64,000 nt of DNA, taken from NCBI GenBank assembly GCA_000310025.1, contig FN649728.1, positions 5,961,965-6,025,964 on the forward strand, in the 5' to 3' direction. The translations under genes were made by a program, and so were the position numbers. The DNA comes from Ectocarpus siliculosus. Taxonomy: Eukaryota > Sar > Phaeophyceae > Ectocarpales > Ectocarpaceae. A model generated the notes under the pieces. It saw only the letters and a program-made list of their open reading frames with translations. It was not told the DNA's origin and did no database searches. Shown piece by piece: positions 55,862 through 64,000 of this stretch; the first letter of the stretch is position 1, and every line of letters begins with the position of its first letter.

Positions 55862-55999
55862 ACCAAGGTCCTGGTGGCTACCGACGTTGCCGCCCGGGGC
55901 CTGGACATGATTGTAGACCTCGTGCTCAATGCTGAGCCGCCCACCCACCAGTCCGGCCGCGTGGACACGGAGTCGTACGTTCACCGCTCGGGGTGGTAG
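55862..55999 (+). pseudogene. DEAD-box RNA helicase exon fragment captured in the gypsy element
   Basis: The frame reads [16 protein letters not shown] then [10 protein letters not shown] and ends ESYVHRSG: helicase motif V ([11 protein letters not shown]) and the start of motif VI (HRSGRTGR). The match breaks exactly after HRSG at GGGG|GTGGTAG, which looks like a splice donor, so the piece derives from genomic DNA and not from a mature mRNA. A stop (TAG) follows at 55,997-55,999. The ATPase motifs are absent. DEAD-box helicases unwind RNA; this 45-codon piece cannot. It lies between gag-like parts of the retroelement. Confidence 0.8.
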
Positions 56000-56059
56000 A
56001 AAATCTTCGACGTTGGCCACCTTTTTGCAGGTAGAAACTCACTTGCGCAAAGACCCGTC

Positions 56060-56896
56060 AGGACCCCTTCTTTATCCAGAAGCTGGCTGCTGCGTGGGAT
56101 ACCGAGGACAAGACTTCGGGCATTGACCGTCTTCGTAGCTTCGGAGTGCCCAACGATGAGAAGTTTGGAGAATACATTAGGCAATTTAAGGCTCTGACGA
56201 TGACGGTCATTGTGTCGCATACTGCATTCAAGCCTTCCGCTGCTCAGGTTAAGATTGCTGTTGGGGACTCCATGCTCAAGCAGTTTCTGGTTTTGTCTGG
56301 ACAATTGTACAAGGACGCGCAATTGACCATGGAGGCCCCTTTTGGGCGACATGACACTTGTCTGGAGGACATGTGGGAGGGAGGCTTTGGACAAGCGTAC
56401 GATAGCCCACACACCTGCAGTGAACGGACAAGAATTGTTAGCTGCGTCTTCGACAAACCTTAGGAGTTCTTCTGCTGTTTCGCGTGCGGTGGCTTCTTCG
56501 ACGTTGCGCTCGTCTTCGCCTGCATCTTGGAGCAAGGGCCCTTCGTCTGCTGTGATGAGTGTAGATCCGCAACCAATTGATGACCGGGACCCTTTCATGC
56601 TCCACTACAGTGATTGGCCTCTGCAAGGCCACTACCAAGCGGTATACAATGTCGCCCTCGAGTACGCCAAGACCAAACAGGATCCGCCTTTGTTTACTCC
56701 GTTGGTCACTAGCGAAGCTCGGCGAGATGCTCTCAGGCTATTCAAAGGAAAATGCCTCAACTGTTTGGGAGAAGACCATTCTTTCAAGCTCTGCACGCGC
56801 GGTTTTGTGAACGCCACTGGTCTGCTTAACCCTGACATCAAGATTCACATGGAGACAGACCCTGATCTTCTCGCAGTGGACTCCTTCGATTTTTGA
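56060..56896 (+). CDS. Gypsy gag with CCHC zinc knuckle
   Basis: One frame runs FIQKLAAAWDTEDKTSG, IDRLRSFGVPNDEKFGEYIR, PSAAQVKIAVGDSML, helical and polar as expected of a gag capsid. A frame change near 56,400 leads to DRDPFMLHYSDWPLQGHYQ and then the knuckle CLNCLGEDHSFKLC, an exact CX2CX4HX4C pattern, which binds RNA in gag proteins. The stop is at 56,894-56,896. Upstream it joins directly to the helicase-containing segment (acceptor-like TTTTTGCAG at ~56,030). Confidence 0.65.
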
Positions 56897-56933
56897 CGTC
56901 CTGGGGGTGCGTTAATCATGTGGTGAGCAATTT

Positions 56934-57941
56934 ATGATGTCGGAAAAGGCTAAGCTGTTTGGAGATACAGCAGTCACGTACGCCAAAATTATGGCCACTT
57001 CTGATCCGGCGCAACACAAGTCTTTAGGTCGTCAAGTACGTCCGTTCGATTATGCTGAATGGGAGCGTCGCCGTGAAGAGATTTTGCTTACGGGTTCGTA
57101 TGCCAAATTTGCTCAGAACGCTGCCATGAAACAACATTTGTTGGCTACAGGCAACCGTATACTTGCAGAAGCTAGCCCCTTTGATACTCTTTGGGGTATT
57201 GGCTTGCCTGCACACCATCCACATGCTGCAGACCGGTCCAAATGGTCGACGTCTGGCAAAAACTTGCTTGGATTAGTATTGATGAGAGTTCGGCTTATAC
57301 TGCGAGATCGCCCGCTCGCGGGCGATGCTTCTGCCGATTCTGCTTTTGATTCTGCTTTTCCCGAGCCCCCTTCTTCTCAGCCCCCTTCAACGTCAAAGCG
57401 TCGTATTCACGAAGTAGATTCAGCGGGCAGGCCGCCGGCCCACGAGGACCAAGAAACTGGTTCGGCTGGCGTGCGTTTAGACGCCCCTGGAGATCATGTT
57501 CCTGGAGTGCATCTTGTTGCACCCACCTTTGTTAGCGATGATAAACCTCCTCTTTTGGAGCATGGGCCTGATCTGGTAGGTGGAACTCTTTTAATAGATT
57601 CCGATTCTTACACCACCCGAGTTTGGTTACATGGTGGGCCAACTGCTACTTCGCAACTTCCGCGGGTGGCTTTATTGGATTCTGGCTCTCCTGCGTCCTT
57701 CGTGACCGACTCTGTGGTTACTGCTATGATCGCTGCTGGTGCTTTTGACACCTGGGAGTATTCGCGTGTCGCCTTCTCGCCGTCGGGGTGGGTTTGGCGA
57801 TGGGCCTGCTCTCGAGACCACCAAATCTGTTCGCCTCACCGTCAACTTCCTGAATGGAGATCGTGCTACAGCTTCTTTGGCGGTTTGGGCTTGCATTGTT
57901 CCAGACAAGGCCATGGGACATGCTGTGCTTTTGGGACGTGA
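56934..57941 (+). pseudogene. Gypsy aspartic protease region, frameshifted
   Basis: After a basic N-terminal part the frame has VALLDSGSPASFVTDSVV, the retropepsin active site with its Asp. The partner half of the protease (HAVLLGRDSW, 'LLG.D' flap region) lies in the next frame, that of 57,739-59,556, so a shift falls near 57,775-57,790. The remainder of this frame to 57,941 is out of frame. Confidence 0.7.
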
Positions 57942-59556
57942 CAGTTGGATGCGTTTCAATTCTAGGACATTTTCAACTCTCCCTCGCCCTGGGCCGGACG
58001 GTCGTGTAATGGGTGAGCTCACCCTTTCTACGCGTTTTTCGGCTGGAGCTTGTGTTTACGCTACAAATGACGAGGCATCAGAGTCTTCGTTTCACCTCAA
58101 GTATGCCGGCAGTTCGGGCATTTCTTTGGGGCCGGAGCCTACACTCATCGAAGTCAACCTCGTCCGTTCTTCAGGTTTGCCTGCTTTGATAGGTGAGTAT
58201 TTGGTGTCCTTTCGACCTGAAGTTGGTGCTCTTTCGTCTCCGGATGCGTTTGTGTCCAATGGACTTCAGCGCATCCCCCTCGTAGGTTGTGCTGAATTGG
58301 CGCCAGGCGCCATTCTTGGAGTTGCCGCGGCGCCTTTGTTGCGTGTGCCTGTGGAAACTTTGACCAAGTCTTTCACGTCCTCACCTTCGTCGACTTCGTC
58401 GACTTCGCCGTCTTCGAACTCGTCGGCTCCGTCGCCATCGACGACAGCCTCTCGGGTCAACACCGTTGATCCCAATCCAGAGGCACGACCACCTTCGAAC
58501 CCCGCGCCAGCCCCCCCTCCGCCGAAGCCGCCCCCACAGGAACTGATGGATCGTCTGTCAGAGGCGCAACGCTTCAGCTTCTCGCGTTTGTGGGATAGGT
58601 TGCCGTCGCACATGCATGCCATCGCTTTTGATCTTCATGACCCTGGATGGTCGCCAGAGGCTATTGACCGATTAGCAGATGCATTGTGCGATTATTCTGA
58701 TGTGTTTTCAACTTCGAAGACGGATTTTGGTGCTTGTGATGTTTTGCCCTTCAGCCTCTCTGTTCCTCCTGGGACGAAGCCTGTCGCTTCACGTCCCTAC
58801 CGCATTAACCCATTGATGCAGAAGAAGGTGGACGCAGTGTTGGATCAATATTTGGCGGCTGGGCTTATTCAGCATTCCACCTCTCCGTGGGCCTCTCCTT
58901 TAGTGGTCATCCCCAAGAAGGACGGCTCGGTTCGGATCACCGTCACCTACAAGCGCCTTAATGCACTGGTGGATTTAGATGGACAGCCTCTTCCGCGCGT
59001 GGACGGAATCTTGGACTCTATGTACACAGGGAAGGTATTTTCCATCTTTGATCTCAACTCTGCTTTTCACCAGATTGTGTGCGACGAGGAGACCGTGCCT
59101 CTCACAGCCTTTTGCACGCCAACACAGCTTTTTGAGTGGCTGCGAATGCCGCAAGGAGCTAACGCGAGCCCTTCGTGGTTCGTGAAGGTCATCAACCGTG
59201 TGGTGCAAGGCTTGGACCGCGTTTTGGCGTATTTGGACGATGTCATTTGCTTTGATGAGGAACCGTTGGAGCATGTGCGTAAAATGATTGAATTCTTCAA
59301 AGGCCTACGACAGTACAACCTCAAGCTGTCTCCAGGGAAGGCCCGTGTCGGAGCTACTCACGCCAATTTTCTGGGCCACACCATCTCCCCAGCCGGCGTT
59401 AGTCCGGATGGCGACAAGGTTCGAGCGCTCACGAAGATGCCACCGCCGGCGAATGTCAAGCAACTTCGGAGTCTCCTAGGCGGTTTGAGCTACTACAGAA
59501 AATTTCTGAAGAACCTTGCCTCCAAGGTGAGACCGCTCAACGCCCTTCTCAAATAA
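57739..59556 (+). CDS. Gypsy protease end and reverse transcriptase
   Basis: The first ~100 codons finish the protease (VLLGRDSW). After a Ser/Pro/Thr linker comes RT: PGTKPVASRPYRINP, SPWASPLVVIPKKDGSVRI, FSIFDLNSAFHQIV with catalytic D438, RMPQGANASP, then VLAYLDDVICF with D500 and D501, and ANFLGHTISPAGV. All three RT metal-binding aspartates are present, in contrast to the gypsy copy at 6-7.5 kb. TAA at 59,554-59,556 interrupts an otherwise open frame that continues into RNase H. 'SPSWFVKVINRVV' and 'LLGGLSYYRKFL' support the gypsy assignment. Confidence 0.88.
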   Translation: MLLTPGSIRVSPSRRRGGFGDGPALETTKSVRLTVNFLNGDRATASLAVWACIVPDKAMGHAVLLGRDSWMRFNSRTFSTLPRPGPDGRVMGELTLSTRFSAGACVYATNDEASESSFHLKYAGSSGISLGPEPTLIEVNLVRSSGLPALIGEYLVSFRPEVGALSSPDAFVSNGLQRIPLVGCAELAPGAILGVAAAPLLRVPVETLTKSFTSSPSSTSSTSPSSNSSAPSPSTTASRVNTVDPNPEARPPSNPAPAPPPPKPPPQELMDRLSEAQRFSFSRLWDRLPSHMHAIAFDLHDPGWSPEAIDRLADALCDYSDVFSTSKTDFGACDVLPFSLSVPPGTKPVASRPYRINPLMQKKVDAVLDQYLAAGLIQHSTSPWASPLVVIPKKDGSVRITVTYKRLNALVDLDGQPLPRVDGILDSMYTGKVFSIFDLNSAFHQIVCDEETVPLTAFCTPTQLFEWLRMPQGANASPSWFVKVINRVVQGLDRVLAYLDDVICFDEEPLEHVRKMIEFFKGLRQYNLKLSPGKARVGATHANFLGHTISPAGVSPDGDKVRALTKMPPPANVKQLRSLLGGLSYYRKFLKNLASKVRPLNALLK

Positions 59557-60897
59557 GGCGTTCAGTTTAAGTACACCCCGAACATGGTCACGATGGTCAA
59601 ATCGCTGCTTCACGACCTCTCCCGCCCCCCGATTTTGGTTTTCCCTGATTGGGATGCGGTTGAAAACAACGGTCGCCCTCTCCGTTTGTGCTCAGACGCC
59701 TGTATAGACGGGTTTGGCGCTTCTCTAGAGCAAGAACAGTTGGATGGCACTGTGCGGCCTATTGTGTACATTAGCCGCGCTACTCTTCCTACCGAACGCA
59801 ATTGGACCGTTTTGGATTTGGAGGCTGGTAGCATTGTCTGGGCTATTAAACGGCTTCGCGGATACCTTTGGTCGACAAAGTTTGTCATTTATTCTGATCA
59901 CAAGGCTTTGGAGAGCATTGGCAAGGTCGGCGAACACAATGCTCGTGTGCAACGTTGGTTGGAGTATTAGTCCAACTTCACGTACACTTTGGAGCACAGG
60001 AAAGGTTCGGCGAATGGCAACGCAGATTTTCTTTCGAGACTACCGTTGCCAGCGAGAGAGGAGGACAAGACCGGGCCTGACAGCATCGACGGTATTGACC
60101 AGGCGGGCGTTTTTCTCTTCCGGGCTTGTGGGTTCACCTATCATTCGTCTTCTACACCGGAGGTCGGTTTGGGTGGGCTCCGCCCTCTTTGTTCCGATGG
60201 TGTTTTTCCACCTTCTGTCTTGGAAGATTCGGACTATGGAGATTTTCGCAGACATGGATCACGCATGGACGAGCTTGCATCTTCGCCTCCTGCTGGAAAA
60301 GATTGCAGGAGTTCTTCGGGAGTTTTCGCGGTTTCGCCCGCTTCTGGAGATACTGTGCCTGTTTCTCCGTCTCCTTTCGTACCCATGAAGTCGCATTGTG
60401 CACACCGGCATGTCCACGTTTTGCCGTTGCCGGAACAAGGACCCCTTGTTTCTTCGAGGACTAGGGCCAAGACTTCAACCGCGTCAGGTTCTCCTGTCGC
60501 TGGCCCCACATATTTTAGAGGACAGCCAAGGGCTACTGTAGTCCCTCGTGCTTCGTCGCCTGCTCGTCGCCCTAGCAGGTCTCGTCAGACGGCCAAGACA
60601 GCTGGGACTGGTCCCCGCCTGTCTCGGACTCCCGCGACGCCTACTTCGGTGCCTTCGTCGACTGTTTCGGTACCGCCGGTGATTTCGCCGTCGTCTGCGA
60701 CCCCTTCTTCCCCGGTTTCGTCTTCTTCTAGGTCGTCACCTGAGACCGCGGATTTTCTGCATCTTCTTCGGCTGGTTCGTCAGGAGATTCTTTTGATCCA
60801 ACCGCCAACGATTCTTCCTCTTTACAGGATTGTGTCCAGAGTTTCAACACAGTGGATTGGGCTCGGGAACAACAGCGAGAGAGTGAGTGCATTGTAG
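59557..60897 (+). CDS. Gypsy RNase H and linker
   Basis: In the same frame as RT beyond the TAA: RLCSDACIDGFGASLEQE, VYISRATLPTERNWTVLDLE, FVIYSDHKALESI, then a TAG at 59,968 and EHRKGSANGNADFLSRL, the usual RNase H end. A Ser/Pro/Thr-rich linker of ~290 residues fills the space to integrase. Two stop codons (TAA, TAG) break what is otherwise one frame. Confidence 0.8.
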
Positions 60898-63020
60898 CCA
60901 TGCGTTTTATCTCCCGAGGTTCTCCCTCTCCACCCCCATCGGGTTTGTTCAATGTACTTGCCCCCCTTCGCTCCCCTAAACTAACGGATGTGTTGGCATT
61001 GGCTTCGAAAACACGATTGCATACAACTGACGCCAACATCACGTTTCTAGTTCATAAATCGGTGCCTCGGCCGGTTGGGCGTGCTGGAGGTAGGACCACT
61101 CGATTGCCGGATACTGGGGTACCCCGCATTTACGTGCCGATGCTGATGCGCCCATGGATTCTCGGTGCTTGTCACACGACTGCTTCGTTTCATTTGGGAG
61201 TACACCGCACTCTACGGCTGCTGGAGCGTTTTTATTGGTGGTCCGGCATGGATCGCTCTGTTCGCTGGTGGCTTCGGTCGTGTTTGGTGTGCCAGGCTCG
61301 CAAGATTTCACGTCAGACCACTCGATGGCCCGAAATTGCCATGCCTTTGCCGCACGGTCCCGGCATTTTGGTAGGAGTCGATTTTTTCGGACCTTTGCCG
61401 GTGACTGCCAAGGGCAACTTCTACATTTTACTGTTCACGGATCGCTTCAGCCGCCGCGCGGATATGTTCGCGGTCACCGCGGCCGGATTCACGGCCAAAG
61501 GGACTGCTAACGTGTTTGTGAATCAGTACATGACAAAGTGGGGATGTCCGACCACTTTGGACAATGGAATGCAGTTTTGCTCGAAACTCTCCATGGCTAT
61601 CTACGACGCGATGAAGATCAAGAACCACCCGCAAACAAATGGAGGTACAGAACGTGATAATCACACCATGGCTCAGATGCTTGCTGTGGTTGTCAACGAG
61701 AGCCAAACGGATTGGGATGTGCATTTGCCACACGTCGAGTTCGCCTACAACAACTCTGTCAATCAAGCCACCGGGCTAGCGCCGAACGAGATACACATGG
61801 GACGAATTCCGCGCTTACCGCTTTCGGTGTTTGATCACCCTACGGTTGGTGGTCATCAGAGTTTAGATCGCGACCAATTGGAGTACTGCAATTTGGCTGT
61901 GGATCGTCAACGTCGGGCGTACGATCTCGTTCGTGAGTACAACGCGCTGAAAGTTTCGCGTGTCGAGCGCCGCAACTCCTCTCTTCTTGATGCCATCAAT
62001 AAGCTCCCTACGTTTATCGCTGGAGGCTGGGTTTGGGTGTACAACACAGCTGCCACCATTCGGCGAGGGGCCAAGAAGGACACGGATCAACAGGTGCTCA
62101 AGGTTAAGTTTTCGCTTCCTTGGACAGGGCCCTACAAAGTTCTTGCTGTGGGTCCCGCCTCTGCTGATGATACTCCAGATGGTCGGCCTTTGGGAAGCAA
62201 ACTACTGTATCTGGATCTCCCTTCGGATATTTCTGGTCCGGACGCTCGCGCCCGTGTGTCGGTCTTACGATGCAAACTCTGCCGCAATCCGTATGACGCG
62301 AACGATTTGCCGCAGTCTCTGCCTGCTGATCTTTCGCGATATGTTCTGCATTCTTTTGGAGCCAAATGCCCGCCGTTCCATGTCACCGTGGATGATGTGT
62401 CTCCGCCGGTTGGTTGTCTGGAAGTGGACTACATTTCGGGACATCAATTGGTTCGACATCGTAACGGCATTGTCGCGGTATTGTACCAGACTCACTGGAT
62501 TGGTCTCGCCACTCCATCCTGGGAACGGGAATCCGACTTGGATACGTTTCGCAGGCACATTCTTTTGTATTGGTCTAACGAGATTTGCCAAAGCAAGCAG
62601 GGTAGTCGCAATTATCGCCTGACTCGTACTCGCGCAGCACACCGCGAGCTTGCAAGGTCTCGAGGAGAACGGTACATGCCTCCAGGATTTAGTCTTGTGT
62701 CGCACGAGACTTGGCTTCGTCGCTTTAGTGCCTCTCTTCTGCCGGTAGGCGCGAGACTGTGGTACAAGGCACGCGATGGCCTGTGGTGGAATGGTCAAAT
62801 TGGGGCCCATCAGGACGGATCGTATGTGGTTCGGCTTTTCGATGACCCAGGGCCCCGGATTCTTCCCTTGCCCGCGGTATTATACTCTACCGCTTTGGAC
62901 GCGGCGTGTGGATCATGGTGTTTGGAGAAACATCGTTCGCGCCCCTTGGGCGACACCAATCTCAGGATTCCACCTCGGGCTGACTCCATACCGTCAGCTG
63001 TTCCCAGGACCTCTTCTTAG
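60852..63020 (+). CDS. Gypsy integrase with chromodomain-like and Tudor/SH3-like C-terminus
   Basis: 722 codons. The zinc-binding H2C2 part reads HLGVHRTLRLLERFYWWSGM and CLVCQ. Core residues are D177 (VGVDFFGP), D237 (TTLDNGMQF) and E267 (NGGTERDNHTM). Only 29 residues separate the second Asp and the Glu, against 35 usual, so about six residues are missing. Then come HVEFAYNNSVNQATG and the integrase C-terminal barrel (KFSLPWTGPYKVLAVGP). A chromodomain-like module follows at ~62,413-62,590 (CLEVDYISGHQLVRH then TPSWERESDL), and lastly a Tudor/SH3-like segment at ~62,746-62,900 (ARDGLWWNGQIGAHQDGSYV). Such tails read chromatin marks and steer insertion. The frame differs from that of RNase H, so a shift lies near 60,870. 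Confidence 0.87.
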   Translation: MDWAREQQRESECIVAMRFISRGSPSPPPSGLFNVLAPLRSPKLTDVLALASKTRLHTTDANITFLVHKSVPRPVGRAGGRTTRLPDTGVPRIYVPMLMRPWILGACHTTASFHLGVHRTLRLLERFYWWSGMDRSVRWWLRSCLVCQARKISRQTTRWPEIAMPLPHGPGILVGVDFFGPLPVTAKGNFYILLFTDRFSRRADMFAVTAAGFTAKGTANVFVNQYMTKWGCPTTLDNGMQFCSKLSMAIYDAMKIKNHPQTNGGTERDNHTMAQMLAVVVNESQTDWDVHLPHVEFAYNNSVNQATGLAPNEIHMGRIPRLPLSVFDHPTVGGHQSLDRDQLEYCNLAVDRQRRAYDLVREYNALKVSRVERRNSSLLDAINKLPTFIAGGWVWVYNTAATIRRGAKKDTDQQVLKVKFSLPWTGPYKVLAVGPASADDTPDGRPLGSKLLYLDLPSDISGPDARARVSVLRCKLCRNPYDANDLPQSLPADLSRYVLHSFGAKCPPFHVTVDDVSPPVGCLEVDYISGHQLVRHRNGIVAVLYQTHWIGLATPSWERESDLDTFRRHILLYWSNEICQSKQGSRNYRLTRTRAAHRELARSRGERYMPPGFSLVSHETWLRRFSASLLPVGARLWYKARDGLWWNGQIGAHQDGSYVVRLFDDPGPRILPLPAVLYSTALDAACGSWCLEKHRSRPLGDTNLRIPPRADSIPSAVPRTSS

Positions 63021-63164
63021 CGTTGTTCCTTGGTGAGCGTGCCTGCCTGTTTTGGTTTCTGGTAACTTTGAGTCTTTGTGCCTTCGCCATTTCCAGATTG
63101 TCTTTTGTGCGTGCGTTTTTCTGTTTTGTTTGTTTTGTAGCTGGACATTGGGACAATGAGAAAA

Positions 63165-63212
63165 GAAAAGAAAAAAACAAGAAAAGAAAAGAAAAGAAAA
63201 GAAGCCAAGACT
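63165..63212 (+). repeat. AAAAG-rich tract
   Basis: Repeated GAAAA/AAAAG blocks after the integrase stop. It could act as a purine-rich primer for plus-strand synthesis, though it is longer than typical polypurine tracts. Confidence 0.6.
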
Positions 63213-63349
63213 AGCAAACAAGTGTCCAGTGTCCAACTTTGTCGTTTCTTCGTCGTTAGTTGTTGCTGACTGGAATGGACGAATGTCTCTCCCTCTGAAA
63301 AGGTTTTGACGGAAGGTTATCTTCCTAAATTGACCGTGCTTTATGTCTT

Positions 63350-63560
63350 TCCTTGTTGCCTGCATTCCTTATTGGACTGCCGCGACCTGGATGTGTGTTC
63401 ACTTGGTTTTGCGTTTCTCCCTTGTTGCCCGCCTTCCGAAATGGATTGCCGCGACCTGTGTTCATTCTTTTGTGTTTGTTTTTTTTTCGAATTTTCTCCC
63501 TGGCTGCCTGCAGTCACCAGTGGATTGCCGCGCCTTGGATAGGTCGTGCTTCTATGTTTT
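63350..63560 (+). repeat. Three diverged tandem units of ~75-90 bp
   Basis: Each unit contains CTTGTTGCC or TGGCTGCC, then TGGA.TGCCGCGACCTG or TGGATTGCCGCGCCTTGG, then GTTCATT-like and TTTTGTGTTT-like or TTTTGCG-like blocks. Located in the 3' non-coding part of the gypsy element. Confidence 0.65.
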
Positions 63561-64000
63561 GCGTTGCTTTTGGTTCCTCCTTTGACGCCTAACAAGCTTT
63601 GGCCGTTCTTCACTCTAGCTTGTCATCGCTCAGAGCGTGTAGTCGAAGCATAGAGGGTTCGTTCCGTTTTACCTAGGATGGTTTCGGTGTTGTTTGCCTC
63701 CGAACACTTGGAAAAAGAGTTCCCCAAGTTTCGTCGTCCATTTTGCAGCTCATGTTTGATCCTGCTAGCTTCTTCTTTGACGGAGGCACGTCGACTGCGT
63801 TCCATGCTTTGAGACTCCATTCCGTGGCGTCGCCTTCTCCTGTGGCCTTCGTCGACGCTCGTCATCACCTGCTTCATTAAACTTTTCTCCGTCATCGCCA
63901 CCTTCAGGCGAAACTTTCATCTCCGTCGAGATTCTGAGTTTCAGTGTTGTGTGTGTTGTATGGTTTATGTGTTCATGTTGTGTGTGCGTATGTGTTCAAT

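Larger units (their letters stand above)
50867..64000 (+). mobile_element. Ty3/gypsy chromodomain retrotransposon, running past the window end
   Basis: Gag-like ORFs, a CCHC knuckle, protease, RT, RNase H, integrase and a chromodomain-like module lie in this order on the plus strand, which is the Ty3/gypsy order. The length exceeds 12 kb because of long gag-like ORFs and extra sequence at 55.2-56.0 kb. Frames are broken at ~53,873, ~54,880, ~57,780, 59,554 (TAA), 59,968 (TAG) and ~60,870, so this copy is not autonomous as written. Codon use and GC are more moderate than in the copia element. Confidence 0.9.

Noticed and set aside
1-64000. tRNA, rRNA or spliceosomal RNA genes
   Set aside because: I saw no cloverleaf with both internal promoter boxes and no conserved rRNA core. 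A B-box-like GGTGAGAACCC in the dispersed repeat (34,119 and 46,093) lacks a partner A box at proper spacing.

Overview
The window reads as eukaryotic nuclear DNA dominated by transposable elements, with one convincing spliced host gene. The host gene has GT-AG introns, a secretory signal and fungal-type cellulose-binding (CBM1) modules. The retroelements include copia elements with His-rich gag knuckles and chromodomain-bearing Ty3/gypsy elements. Together with moderately high GC and 100-N scaffold gaps flanked by smeared base calls, this suggests a stramenopile, possibly a brown alga. That assignment is an inference; no marker gene proves it.

Layout. 1-189 is the tail of a retroelement ORF cut by the window edge, followed at 480-780 by a hairpin-rich segment with a perfect three-way junction. 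1.21-2.74 kb is one arm of a long inverted repeat; the other arm lies at 21.95-26.77 kb and is split by a 3.3 kb element with terminal inverted repeats. 3.36-3.79 kb is an array of six hairpin units with compensating stem changes. 3.99-7.47 kb is a dead Ty3/gypsy element on the minus strand. 10.99-19.22 kb is a complete Ty1/copia element with 351 bp LTRs and a 5 bp target duplication, but broken pol. 28.7-32.9 kb is a copia fragment on the minus strand (gag, protease, integrase; no reverse transcriptase seen).

32.93-38.27 kb is the host gene. Seven exons join in frame to a 453-residue secreted protein resembling an AA15-type lytic polysaccharide monooxygenase (LPMO) with two C-terminal CBM1 modules. 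A dispersed repeat sits in its first intron and recurs at 45.5-46.2 kb. 40.5-42.1 kb is a degenerate tandem repeat. 44.16-45.52 kb is an assembly problem: sequence after the N gap is a smeared copy of sequence before it.

46.38-50.75 kb on the minus strand is a ten-exon transposon-like gene combining a DEDDy 3'-5' exonuclease with a DDE-transposase-like region and a C-terminal zinc-binding segment. 50.87 kb to the window end is a long Ty3/gypsy element on the plus strand, with intact reverse transcriptase motifs, a shortened integrase core, a chromodomain-like module and a Tudor/SH3-like tail. It carries a fragment of a DEAD-box helicase exon.

Only the LPMO gene looks like a working host gene. 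The rest is mobile elements at different stages of decay, repeats, and stretches where I recognise nothing (7.5-10.98, 19.22-21.03, 26.8-28.7, 38.45-40.5 and 42.8-44.1 kb).
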